Positions 26,020-34,707 of a stretch of DNA of 64,000 nucleotides are shown here, piece after piece. Source of the stretch: Pseudoalteromonas shioyasakiensis. Lineage in GTDB: Bacteria > Pseudomonadota > Gammaproteobacteria > Enterobacterales > Alteromonadaceae. The position numbers were made by a program, and so were the translations under genes. Each line of letters begins with the position of its first letter. Positions within the stretch are counted from its first letter, which is position 1. Below the pieces are notes generated by a model. That model saw nothing but the letters and a program-made list of their open reading frames with translations, searched no databases and had not been told where the DNA came from. The stretch lies in NCBI RefSeq assembly GCF_001550135.1, contig NZ_LRUE01000002.1:124001-188000 (forward strand). Reading direction: 5' to 3'.

Positions 26020-26619
26020 TTAGCCCGCAAGTTTATTGATTTTATTCATGTTCCTTTCGCACCACTGTAAGGCTTTTTGTTTGTTTTTAACATTAATCTT
26101 CTGGTAAATCTTGTGCAAATGAACTCGCACTGTCGCTTCGCTAATAAATAAAGCATCGGCAATTTGGGGGCATGTTGCGCCAGAAGAAAGCAAGTGCAGT
26201 ACTTTAGATTCTTTAAACGTTAAGTTATTTGATTGAATTTGATTTTTTTGCTCAGTTTCGAGCATCACTCTCATCCATTTATCGCTCACCGTTCTGGGAA
26301 ACCACAAGGATCCCTTTTTAATTTCTTGCAGTCCCTGTTCAAAAATATCTGTCTTAGTGTTTTTAAAAAATAACCCTTTTAGTTTTGGCCAGTCTTTTAA
26401 TGGCAGCACATCCGCTCTATGAGGCATATTAAAAATTACCAGATGATGATAACCATGAGTTTTCATGAACTCACTTATTAATTCACGGTTTGTCAAGGTG
26501 TCTAAAGAGTCGTAATTAAGCAACAGAGTTTTATCATCGTTCGCAATACAGTAAGGAAGAGTCGAAGCAGGTGACACAGAATCAGCCGCGTTTTTATTAA
26601 AAATAAAATCCATATTCAC
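26020..26619 (-). CDS. LuxR/CsgD-type transcriptional regulator
   Basis: A 199-residue protein with a C-terminal LuxR-type helix-turn-helix (about 133-195: LTFKESKVLHLLSSGATCPQ, then IADALFISEATVRVHLHKIY). The N-terminal half resembles a degenerate receiver, as in CsgD and VpsT. The segment GSLWFPRTVSDKWM aligns with the W[FLM][TS]R cyclic-di-GMP motif of VpsT, but has proline at the third position (WFPR), so nucleotide binding is uncertain. It is divergent from the TonB-dependent receptor, separated by 520 bases with operator-like repeats. A role in matrix or uptake control is inference. Confidence 0.82.
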   Translation of the reverse strand: MNMDFIFNKNAADSVSPASTLPYCIANDDKTLLLNYDSLDTLTNRELISEFMKTHGYHHLVIFNMPHRADVLPLKDWPKLKGLFFKNTKTDIFEQGLQEIKKGSLWFPRTVSDKWMRVMLETEQKNQIQSNNLTFKESKVLHLLSSGATCPQIADALFISEATVRVHLHKIYQKINVKNKQKALQWCERNMNKINKLAG

Positions 26620-27139
26620 GCCAAAAACTATCGGTAAATGATAACAAGTAAATTGTGTTGCTGATTATTACGTGTAAAAAATGAAATTCCAACAGAGGAA
26701 AATCTTGCGCACATTTTTGTTTAGTTAGCTTTTGCTAACTTGGCTGCACTTTATTAAACATTACCTGAGCTAGGTACTCTTTTGAAGGTGAGAAATTTCT
26801 GAAATTTATTTCTACTTGATTGAAAAGTAATAAAAATAACGTTCATTTTTCGTTCATTTTAATTGTGTTACCCAGAAAGTTTACTGCGATAATACAAAAC
26901 TAAACATTTATTTTTATTTGCTTTTTTGTAAAGAATCTAGTGGTTTATAATTCGAAAACATGGAGGTAATGCGGTTTATTTATACAGTTTTTGATAAAAA
27001 TTAAAATAATTATACATATTTTCACAAAACTGACATATAATACCCCTCCAGAGGAAAGATGCTTATACCTAAGCGTCTTTTTTTATGCCTGAAATTTACG
27101 GGTAAAAATACACACACACGGTATCCTTTGGAGTTTTAA
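26620..27139. promoter_or_regulatory. 520-base regulatory gap between the LuxR-type regulator and the TonB receptor
   Basis: There is no protein-coding gene here; the stretch is very AT-rich. It holds an 18-base palindrome AGTTAGC-TTTT-GCTAACT (26723-26740), a direct repeat CGTTCATTTT with an 11-base period (26840-26860), a TATAAT box at 27036-27041, and an intrinsic-terminator-like hairpin at 27056-27084. The palindrome and direct repeat are candidate binding sites for the adjacent LuxR-type regulator or another factor. I see no Fur box. Confidence 0.5.
27056..27084 (+). terminator. Terminator-like hairpin in the leader of the TonB-dependent receptor
   Basis: AAGATGCTTA-TACC-TAAGCGTCTT forms a ten-base-pair stem (one G-U pair) followed by seven T residues, 56 bases before the TTG start of the receptor. 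No plus-strand gene lies upstream for it to terminate. It could end a small RNA or act as an attenuator. Confidence 0.65.
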
Positions 27140-29362
27140 TTGAAATTACGTCACCTCTCACAGTTAACTGTAGCTATTGTTGCTGCATTATCTACTTCAG
27201 CCTTAGCTGAGCAAGAAAAAACCACTGCTAAACAAGATGCTTTCGAAAAAATCGAAGTAACAGCGCGTAAGCGTACAGAAAGCATTTTTGAGTCGCCAAC
27301 AGCAGTGACATCAATCGGTGAAAACCTGATTGATAAAGCGAACATGAGCAACCTAGAAGACATCGGTAAATACGTACCTAACCTAAACATCACTCGTTAC
27401 GGTGTAGGTAATGCAGCACATGCATCTGTGTTTATTCGTGGTATTGGTTTACAAGACCACGTGATCACAACTGATCCGGGAGTAGGTGTTTACTTAGATG
27501 GTGTTTACCTTGGTCGTCAAATGGGCTCAAACTTATCATTACCAAATGTTGAGCGTGTAGAGGTATTACGTGGTCCACAAGGTACTTTGTACGGTCGTAA
27601 CACATTAGGTGGTGCAGTAAATATTATTACTAAGCAACCTGGTGACGAAGGCATTGTAACGACAACGGCAAAAGTAGGTAGCCGTGGTCGTTTAGCCGGT
27701 GACGTTTACTTTAATAACAGCCTTACCGACACTGTAAGCATGTCTGCAAGCGTGTCTTATAAGCAACGCGATGGTGTAGGTGAAGCGATTAACCTTGCTA
27801 ACCCAGAAAAAGAAATTGGTGAAGAGCAAGAGTTAAGTGGTCGTATGGCGCTTAAATGGCAAGCAAGTAGCGATTTATCTTTTGTGTTCTCAATTGATGG
27901 TGTTGATAACGAATCAGGCCAATCACCATACACAATTGAACTAACGGCGCCACTTGATCCGAATGATCCATTCAATGGTGATTTCCCATTACTTACAGAA
28001 GACATGTTACCAAGCGATCCTGATGACTTAGCAACGACGGTAGCGGGTATTGAGTCGACGGCTTATTCAGGCTGGGGTACTTCATTAACAGCTGACTGGG
28101 ATATCAATAATACGTATACAGCTAAGTTCATCACCAGCTACCGTAGCTCAGAATACGAAGGGGGTCTTGATGATGACGCTGTTGCCCTTAACTTATCAGA
28201 GTTCCCTGAAGAAGGCGGCGCAGATCAATATTCATTCGAAATCCAGTTAAACGGTAGCTTCGATAACATGGACTTTGTATCAGGCTTATACTTCTTTAAT
28301 GAAGATGGCTTCACAAGCTCTGGCCCGTTTGTATTTAGCCCATTCAACACACCTGATGGTCTTCTGAATGATGGTACTACAGCGTCTTTTGGTGATTACG
28401 GTTACTTTGATATAAACCAAGAAACTAACTCATACGCAGCTTATATCAATGCAAGCTATGACCTAAGCGACGATTTAACTGTGGGCGGTGGTCTACGTTA
28501 TTCGAAAGATAAAAAAGAAGCCGATGCCTTATTCCCAACGTTTGCGACACGTAAATACGTGAGTGCTGATTTTGATGCGGTAACATGGGATTTAAATGCG
28601 TCGTACCAGCTTAGCAATAACATGAATGTGTATGGCCAAATCCAAAAAGGTTATCAAACAGGTGGTTTCCCTCCGCGTCCATTTGGTGGCCCTGATCAAT
28701 TTGTTTCTTTCGATGAAACAAAAGCAATTAACTACGAGCTTGGCCTAAAAGGTCAGGTACATGAAGATGTATCTATGATGCTTGCTGTGTTTGTTACTGA
28801 TTACACAGACCTGGCATTACCATTCTCAGATCCAACTGCAGGTGGAGGTTTCGTTACTATCGTAGAAAATGCGGGTGAGTCTAAAGCACAAGGTATCGAG
28901 CTTGAGACAACAATCGCATTTACTGATGACTTTACGCTACGTAGCGCAATTGGTTACCTAGATTCAGAAATCACAGAAGTTGATGACGGTGTATTAGGTA
29001 TTGGTAAAGGTGACTCACCAGCACTAACACCACGTTGGACTGTGATGGTCGCACCTTCTTATTTCATTGATTTAAGTAACGGTGGCACAGTGGCAGTAAA
29101 CGCTAACTATTCATACCGTAGCGATATGCAAGGTCAATCAGTTTACAACCAAAGTGAACACATTGATTCTCGTGAATTAGTGGGTTTCAACATTTCTTAC
29201 TTAAACCCGAACGGTGACTTTGAAGTGACTCTTTACGGTGAGAACGTGTTAAACGAAGTATACGATGTGGGTCGTTTACAACAATCTGGTTTTGTTGGCG
29301 TAATGCGCAGCAATGACCGAAGTGAATTTGGCTTAAAATTCAAAAAAGAATTTGAGCTTTAA
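27140..29362 (+). CDS. TonB-dependent outer-membrane receptor
   Basis: A 740-residue receptor starting at TTG 27140 with TTGGAG upstream. It has a signal peptide (about 1-23, ending SALA) and a possible TonB box EKIEVTARKR (about 35-44). The plug domain (about 50-165) contains LPNVERVEVLRGPQGTLYGR and NTLGGAVNIITK, and a 22-strand barrel ends EFGLKFKKEFEL. The ending is leucine rather than the usual phenylalanine. The sequence type is common for carbohydrate or general organic-ligand receptors in Alteromonadales rather than siderophore receptors, but the substrate is unknown. No associated hydrolase operon is present; the divergent LuxR-type gene may regulate it. Confidence 0.92.
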   Translation: MKLRHLSQLTVAIVAALSTSALAEQEKTTAKQDAFEKIEVTARKRTESIFESPTAVTSIGENLIDKANMSNLEDIGKYVPNLNITRYGVGNAAHASVFIRGIGLQDHVITTDPGVGVYLDGVYLGRQMGSNLSLPNVERVEVLRGPQGTLYGRNTLGGAVNIITKQPGDEGIVTTTAKVGSRGRLAGDVYFNNSLTDTVSMSASVSYKQRDGVGEAINLANPEKEIGEEQELSGRMALKWQASSDLSFVFSIDGVDNESGQSPYTIELTAPLDPNDPFNGDFPLLTEDMLPSDPDDLATTVAGIESTAYSGWGTSLTADWDINNTYTAKFITSYRSSEYEGGLDDDAVALNLSEFPEEGGADQYSFEIQLNGSFDNMDFVSGLYFFNEDGFTSSGPFVFSPFNTPDGLLNDGTTASFGDYGYFDINQETNSYAAYINASYDLSDDLTVGGGLRYSKDKKEADALFPTFATRKYVSADFDAVTWDLNASYQLSNNMNVYGQIQKGYQTGGFPPRPFGGPDQFVSFDETKAINYELGLKGQVHEDVSMMLAVFVTDYTDLALPFSDPTAGGGFVTIVENAGESKAQGIELETTIAFTDDFTLRSAIGYLDSEITEVDDGVLGIGKGDSPALTPRWTVMVAPSYFIDLSNGGTVAVNANYSYRSDMQGQSVYNQSEHIDSRELVGFNISYLNPNGDFEVTLYGENVLNEVYDVGRLQQSGFVGVMRSNDRSEFGLKFKKEFEL

Positions 29363-29370
29363 TTACTAAC

Positions 29371-29406
29371 AAAAAAGGGCAAGTAAATACTTGCCCTTTC
29401 TTTTTA
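29371..29406. terminator. Bidirectional terminator after the TonB receptor
   Basis: AAAAAAGGGCAAGTA-AATAC-TTGCCCTTTCTTTTT lies between the convergent receptor and lipoprotein genes; the stem is GGGCAAGTA against TACTTGCCC. Confidence 0.88.
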
Positions 29407-29772
29407 ATTATTTTTCTCTTGCTCGCGTTTTTCGCGCACTTCTCTTAATTCTTCAGCCAGTTCTTTTGCTTTTTGTTTGGTTTTTTCAGAAAGCTCACCA
29501 GCCGCTTCTTTACTCTCAATCCATGCATCTAAGGCAATTTCTTTACCATCGTCATACATGCTTAAGCCCATTTTCTTACTCTCTTCGAGTAACTCTTGCA
29601 GTGAGTCGTCGTTAAACTCATTGGTGGCGTCTTTTACGTCGCTCCAAGCATCATTTAGGGCTTGCTTTACTTCCTCTTTTGCTTCGCTGGCATCTTTCTT
29701 GGCCTGCTCTGCGTCATCACAACCTGTTAAGGCAATACAGCCTAATAAAACTAAGCTTGCTAATTTGTTCAT
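29404..29772 (-). CDS. Small charged coiled-coil lipoprotein
   Basis: A 122-residue lipoprotein: signal MNKLASLVLLGCIALTGC with lipidated Cys18, then a highly charged, alpha-helical mature region (AEQAKKDASEAKEEVKQALN, KQKAKELAEELREVREKREQ) with heptad patterns. It probably forms a coiled coil in the periplasm, like small structural lipoproteins or late-embryogenesis-like stress proteins. I do not recognise a named family. Its stop lies in the shared terminator with the TonB receptor, and it is divergent from the GNAT gene, 49 bases away. Confidence 0.75.
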   Translation of the reverse strand: MNKLASLVLLGCIALTGCDDAEQAKKDASEAKEEVKQALNDAWSDVKDATNEFNDDSLQELLEESKKMGLSMYDDGKEIALDAWIESKEAAGELSEKTKQKAKELAEELREVREKREQEKNN

Positions 29773-29821
29773 ATTTTTCTCTAATGGTTAATTAACTATT
29801 AAGCAGTATAAGCAATAAAAA

Positions 29822-30367
29822 ATGAATATAGCTAGAACAGCACGATTAAGTTTTCGGTTAATGGATGAAAATGATGCCGAGCTACTTTATGAGCTCGATA
29901 ACGACCCTGAGGTAATGAAACATCTCACTCGCGGCAAAGTATCCACTATGCAGACTGTTAAAGAGGTATTCATTCCACGCTTGAATGCGTATCGAAATGA
30001 GCAAAAAGGCTGGGGGCTTTGGCAAGTAAATATCATAGAGAGCAATACCTTTATCGGTTGGGTATTAGTCAGGCCCATGGGCTTTTTTGAACAACCTGAT
30101 TTTAGTGATTTAGAAATTGGCTGGCGCTTTAAAAAAATGAGCTGGGGCAAAGGCTATGCGTCTGAGGCAGCACTTGCCATTGCTAAAGCCGTAAGTGAGC
30201 CAGAAGAAGTAAAGTCGCTCAGTGCCACAGCACTAAAAGATAACCTAGGCTCAATAAAGGTGATGGAAAAACTAGGCCTTAAGTTTGTAAAAAACTATAT
30301 CCATAAAGATGAGCACGGTGAATTACCTGCAGTACTTTATTCATGTCCTAAAGAGCAGCTTAGCTAA
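29822..30367 (+). CDS. RimJ/RimL-type GNAT N-acetyltransferase
   Basis: A 181-residue protein of the acetyltransf_3 type: TARLSFRLMDENDAELLYEL at the N-terminus, EIGWRFKKMSWGKGYASEAA for acetyl-CoA binding (about 98-117), and TALKDNLGSIKVMEKLGLKF near the end. These are typical of RimJ/RimL relatives that acetylate N-termini or small molecules; the acceptor is not predictable. The start ATG at 29822 is only 49 bases from the divergent lipoprotein, so promoters must overlap. The ggt gene follows after 76 bases. Confidence 0.87.
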   Translation: MNIARTARLSFRLMDENDAELLYELDNDPEVMKHLTRGKVSTMQTVKEVFIPRLNAYRNEQKGWGLWQVNIIESNTFIGWVLVRPMGFFEQPDFSDLEIGWRFKKMSWGKGYASEAALAIAKAVSEPEEVKSLSATALKDNLGSIKVMEKLGLKFVKNYIHKDEHGELPAVLYSCPKEQLS

Positions 30368-30443
30368 GTTAATCGTAACTAATTGACCTTAAGTGTTTCA
30401 CATGTCTAAATGGTCAAAATAACATCAAGAAAAAGGAAGTACC

Positions 30444-32102
30444 ATGGCAAATTTAGTCAAATACGCGGCACATCTGTTGATCGTTACCGCGATATTCTTT
30501 CATCCGTCAAGTTTTGCAAAACAAGCCGCTGTCGCAATGCCTGATAGCTACAGCAGTGATACGGCTCGGGCTATTTTAGAGCAAGGCGGTAACGCCGTTG
30601 ATGCGGCAATTGCGGCACAGTTTGTATTAGCAGTGACTTTACCAGAAGCCGGAAATATCGGTGGTGGTGGCTTTATGCTGATCCAAAAAGATGGCAAGGG
30701 TGATTTTATTGATTACCGTGAAACAGCCCCTGCTGCAGCTCATCGCGATATGTACCTTGATGATAAAGGTGATGTTATTGATAACATGTCTGTGTACGGT
30801 ATTCACGCAAGTGGTGTTCCGGGCAGTGTTGCTGGAATGTGGCTTGCCCATCAAAAGCACGGCAGCTTAGAGTGGAAAACTCTGCTAGAGCCTGCGGTTA
30901 AATTAGCAGAGCAGGGCTTTATTGTGCATCCTAAGCTAGCTGCGAGTATCGAGCGTTATATTGCGCGAATGGCCAAAAAGTCGGTAAACATTAACTTTGC
31001 TGATTACTTTGCCGATGCTAAAGCAAATAAGGTATTTAAACAGCCGGAACTTGCCGCCACACTAAAACGTATTCGTGATCAAGGTAAAGCTGGTTTCTAC
31101 GAGGGTGAGACAGCAAAGATCATAGCGTCATTTATGAAGCAGCACGGCGGTATTATTACTGAGCAAGACTTAAAAGCTTATCAAGCTAAGTCACGTACAC
31201 CAATTAAGGGTAACTGGCGCGGTTACGAAGTGCTCACATCGCCACCGCCAAGTTCAGGTGGTATTGCTATTTTGCAGTGGCTAAAAATGTACGACTTGGC
31301 AAAGCCTGAAGGAAAGCTTGAGCACAACTCGACCACCTATGTCCATATTTTGGCTGAAGTAGGTAAACGCGTATTTGCCGACAGAGCAGAATATTTAGGC
31401 GACCCAGATTTTTATGAGGTGCCAAAAACAGCTCTACTTGCAGATGATTATCTTAGCAATCGTGCAAGTACAATTCGCCCAGATGCCATTTCGACAACTG
31501 AGAACATCAAACCGGGTTTACACGAAAGTGAGCAAACAACGCATTTTTCTATCCTAGATAAGTGGGGTAATGCCGTTGCTAATACCACGACCATCAACTT
31601 AAGCTTTGGCAGTGGCGTGGTTGTATCGGGCGCAGGATTTATTTTGAATGATGAAATGGATGACTTTAGTGCCAAGCCAGGTGTGATGAATGTATTTGGT
31701 GCAATTGGTGGTAAAGCTAACGAAATTCAACCTCATAAACGCATGTTGAGCTCAATGACACCGACCATTCTACTTCAGGATAACAAAGTTAAAATGGTAA
31801 CAGGCTCTCCGGGTGGCACCACGATTATTAGCTCTGTGTATGAGTCTATTTTAAATGCGGTTGAATTTGATATGACTGCAGAGCAAGTGGTAGACAGCCC
31901 ACGTTTTCATCACCAGTTATGGCCTAAAAATGTGATTAGATACCACACAGGTCTTGAACCAAAGGTTGTTAAAGCGCTTGAGAAGATGGGTTATACACTT
32001 GATGAACGCCATTTTGGTGATATGCATGTGATCATCAATAAAGACGGTAAATTAGATGCAGCCTCTGAAGCATCTGGCCGTGGTAAAGCAATGGTGTTTT
32101 AA
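30444..32102 (+). CDS. ggt: Gamma-glutamyltransferase (glutathione hydrolase)
   Basis: A 552-residue periplasmic precursor with a signal peptide (about 1-25, ending SFA) and an AAAGGAAG site before the ATG. It cleaves itself into two subunits before the catalytic threonine in SEQTTHFSILDKWG (Thr365). Further signatures are EQGGNAVDAAIAAQFVL, LPEAGNIGGGGFMLI, the TSPPPSSGG segment and GSPGGTTIISSVYE. It hydrolyses glutathione and other gamma-glutamyl compounds or transfers the gamma-glutamyl group. It is a single gene ending in a terminator; a tyrosine permease follows in convergent orientation. Confidence 0.95.
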   Translation: MANLVKYAAHLLIVTAIFFHPSSFAKQAAVAMPDSYSSDTARAILEQGGNAVDAAIAAQFVLAVTLPEAGNIGGGGFMLIQKDGKGDFIDYRETAPAAAHRDMYLDDKGDVIDNMSVYGIHASGVPGSVAGMWLAHQKHGSLEWKTLLEPAVKLAEQGFIVHPKLAASIERYIARMAKKSVNINFADYFADAKANKVFKQPELAATLKRIRDQGKAGFYEGETAKIIASFMKQHGGIITEQDLKAYQAKSRTPIKGNWRGYEVLTSPPPSSGGIAILQWLKMYDLAKPEGKLEHNSTTYVHILAEVGKRVFADRAEYLGDPDFYEVPKTALLADDYLSNRASTIRPDAISTTENIKPGLHESEQTTHFSILDKWGNAVANTTTINLSFGSGVVVSGAGFILNDEMDDFSAKPGVMNVFGAIGGKANEIQPHKRMLSSMTPTILLQDNKVKMVTGSPGGTTIISSVYESILNAVEFDMTAEQVVDSPRFHHQLWPKNVIRYHTGLEPKVVKALEKMGYTLDERHFGDMHVIINKDGKLDAASEASGRGKAMVF

Positions 32103-32120
32103 TTAAGCTTTAAACTAGAC

Positions 32121-32146
32121 AAAAAAGCACCCTCGGGTGCTTTCTT
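32121..32146. terminator. Terminator between ggt and the tyrosine permease gene
   Basis: AAAAAAGCACC-CT-CGGGTGCTTTCTTT, with stem AAGCACCC/GGGTGCTT, between convergent genes. Confidence 0.85.
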
Positions 32147-32162
32147 TGATTTGGTGGGCTGT

Positions 32163-33365
32163 TTAACCAATCGCTGGAATAAGCCCCGCCATTTGTAAAC
32201 CTTGAGCACTAATAATAAGCACACCAAACAGGGCGGCCAGTGCTAAGCCAATATTACCGCCTTTAACTTGGTAACCCGCATCAGGTTTGCTGCTTCGTTG
32301 CTTATAGACCATAGCAACCGGTAAAAACACCGCTAAAATAACCAGCGCAATGGCGGCGTAGCCAAGTGCCATAATAAACCCTTGTGGATAGAATAGCGCA
32401 AAGCCTAGCGGTGGAATAAAGGTGATCAAGGCTGTTTTGATACGATCTTTACTGCCATCACCTTTTTTAAATGCATCAGCAAAAAAGTCGAATAAACCTA
32501 AACTCACCCCTAAGAAAGACGTGGCCAACGCTAAATCAGCAAAAATGTTCACAGCAGTGGCAACATGTGGGCTGTGAGCAATGCTAGCGACACTGCTTAC
32601 GAATCCAGGTAACCCTTGACTTTGTAGTAAGTCGCTTTGACTCATCATGCCTTGGCTAAGTAATTGCCAAAAAATGTAAATTACTAAAGGCAATGCGGCA
32701 CCTGCCACCATTACTTTACGAAGTGTTTTGATATCTAAACCCACGTATTTCACAATCGATGGAATAGAGCCATGAAAACCAAACGAGGTAAACACCACCG
32801 GGATTGCAGATAAGATCAGACCTTGTTCAATAGGCATTTCAAGTAAGTGTTGGCCATGAACATAAGGTGTCAGCATATAAAATAAGCTGGCTAGTACGCA
32901 TACTTTAATAGTGAACAGTACGCGGTTAAGCTTATCGACTTTGCTGGTACCGAGTGTCACCACAGTACCGATCACAACAGCCAGAATAACTGAGCCAACT
33001 TGCGGTGCTAAAGAAAGCGATAAACCATTGTTGAGCTTTTCTTGTAATTGCGCACCACCACCTGCGATATAGGCAGCGCATAATGCGTAAAACAAAAACA
33101 TCACTGAAAAGTTAGCGACCCATTGCCCACGTTTACCCAACCATGACTTAGCTAACGTATTGAGGGTTGCATCTCTGTCGGCATATTGATGCAGCTCTAG
33201 CATCAGCAATGCTGTGTAGGTCATTAAAACCCAAGTTAAAAAGATTAGTGATAACGCTGTTGTGAAACCAAGCCCTGCGGAGGCGATAGGCAATGCCAGC
33301 ATCCCTGCACCTATGGTGGTGCCAGCAACAATTAACATGCTACCTATTGTTTTATTTTTAAGCAC
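32163..33365 (-). CDS. tyrP: Aromatic amino acid permease of the TyrP/Mtr family
   Basis: The GTG at 33365, six bases after AAGGGG, gives [20 protein letters not shown], in register with E. coli TyrP ([23 protein letters not shown]); an ATG at 33395 is possible but lacks a comparable site. The protein is then 400 residues with eleven membrane helices and the family motif [20 protein letters not shown] (about 15-34). It imports tyrosine, and possibly other aromatic amino acids, with protons. The TyrP-versus-Mtr choice is by resemblance of the N-terminus. It is convergent with ggt. Confidence 0.85.
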   Translation of the reverse strand: [400 protein letters not shown]

Positions 33366-33395
33366 TTTTTGCCCCTTAAACTTCGTGAGAGGCAA

Positions 33396-33771
33396 GCAAG
33401 ATATAACTTGTTTAACAAAACTTAAATAGTTTTGTTATAAATCAAAGAAATTAAATGTAACCTATGATTTACATGTGCAAACAGGCTGTTGAAATCAGCA
33501 AATAACTTTTTGCCAAATAGCATGAGTATTCGTGTTGACAAAATCACCATTTAGGCGGATTCTTAAGCTTCTTCAACTTACTTTATTAAATACCATGATG
33601 CAGCTAAACCAACGACCAACAAACAATTGTATGCGCCTGACCTCATCAGTCGTATGGTCTGTTATGTGCTGCGGTTAATTAAGTAAGTTTTACTAACCGC
33701 GTTCTAAGCGGTTGGTTATTTCCCTTTTAAATTTTCTTCCGCTTTTTTCGCCTTTTTAAAGGAATAAGCTT
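33396..33771 (+). promoter_or_regulatory. Intergenic leader with mutually exclusive hairpins upstream of the EamA exporter
   Basis: No gene is seen in these roughly 400 bases. At 33671-33716 two hairpins compete for the same AACCGC (33695-33700). In one, GCGGTT (33671-33676) plus AGTAA (33682-33686) pairs with TTACTAACCGC (33690-33700). In the other, ACTAACCGC (33692-33700) pairs with GCGGTTGGT (33708-33716), followed by a pyrimidine-rich run. This is the geometry of an antiterminator/terminator or other switch. The rest of the gap shows nothing I can name; whether a transcript covers it is unknown. Confidence 0.4.
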
Positions 33772-34677
33772 GTGCCTGTTAAAGCCTCATATTTTTTAAT
33801 GGTGGTGATTTGGTCAACAACACCACTGGGTATTGTTTGGAGTAGTGAAACGGTAGCACCAACCCTGGCTGTGTTTTTACGCATGCTGGTGGGGCTGGTG
33901 TTGGCTTCGTTTGTCGTTGCTGTTGCCAATATCCGAGTGCCTTGGCATCGCCGTGCTTTATTCCTTTATGGCTATTCAAGCATAGGTATTTTTGGCGGCA
34001 TGTTATTAAGTTACATGGCAGCTAAAACAGTGCCTTCTGGGTTAATATCATTAATGTTTGGCCTTGCACCAATTTTATCGGGCTTACTTGCGCAAAAAAT
34101 CTTGAACGAACCTAAGTTTAGCGCCATTAAGCTTGGCGCACTTGGCTGTGCCTTAATTGGTTTATTTTTAGTAAGCCAACGCCATATTCAAGGGGGAGTA
34201 GAGCAGCTTAGTGGCCTGTTATATGTATTTATGGCAGTGTGCTTTTTTAGTTTGAGCGGTGTGATGATCAAACGGGTAAGAATTGCTATTCATCCAATGG
34301 CTACCACATTTGGCGCGTTGGTTTTTGTAACCCCGCTGTTTTTTATTACTTGGTTGCTGGTAGATGGGCAACTTAATAGCCAGATGTGGAGTGCAAAATC
34401 AATGTACTCAATTGTTTACTTAGGCGTGTTTGGTTCATTAATTGGTGCGCTGGCGTATTTTCATGTATTGCAGAAGTTGAACGCCAGCACGGTCGCATTA
34501 ACAACCCTGATCACACCAAGTTTTGCAATCGCGATTGGTGGTTTACTTAATGATGAGCCCATTGACCAAGCACTGATTGTTGGCGCGACCATCATTATGA
34601 TTAGCCTCGCATTTTTTCAGTTTGGCGATAAGTGGCTAAAGCGCTTTAAGCGCGTGAAATCGGTAGAAATGAGTTAA
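33772..34677 (+). CDS. EamA-family (drug/metabolite superfamily) exporter
   Basis: A 301-residue protein with ten membrane helices in two EamA repeats (about 5-137 and 148-285), including WSTTPLGIVWSSE in the first helix region and AYFHVLQKLNASTVALTTLI in the second repeat. The start is GTG at 33772 after AAAGGAA. Such proteins usually export amino acids or other metabolites; the substrate is unknown. An unusual leader precedes it. It is convergent with motY, with a shared terminator. Confidence 0.88.
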   Translation: MPVKASYFLMVVIWSTTPLGIVWSSETVAPTLAVFLRMLVGLVLASFVVAVANIRVPWHRRALFLYGYSSIGIFGGMLLSYMAAKTVPSGLISLMFGLAPILSGLLAQKILNEPKFSAIKLGALGCALIGLFLVSQRHIQGGVEQLSGLLYVFMAVCFFSLSGVMIKRVRIAIHPMATTFGALVFVTPLFFITWLLVDGQLNSQMWSAKSMYSIVYLGVFGSLIGALAYFHVLQKLNASTVALTTLITPSFAIAIGGLLNDEPIDQALIVGATIIMISLAFFQFGDKWLKRFKRVKSVEMS

Positions 34678-34682
34678 GGCTA

Positions 34683-34707
34683 GTAGCCGCTTCGGCGGCT
34701 ACATTTT
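34683..34707. terminator. Terminator between the EamA exporter and motY
   Basis: GTAGCCGC-TTCG-GCGGCTAC followed by ATTTTT is a perfect stem with a stable TTCG tetraloop. It overlaps the last codons of motY on the other strand. Confidence 0.88.

Noticed and set aside
26620-27139. Fur box or iron control for the TonB receptor
   Set aside because: No GATAATGATAATCATTATC-like sequence could be found in the gap, and the receptor is not obviously a siderophore type.
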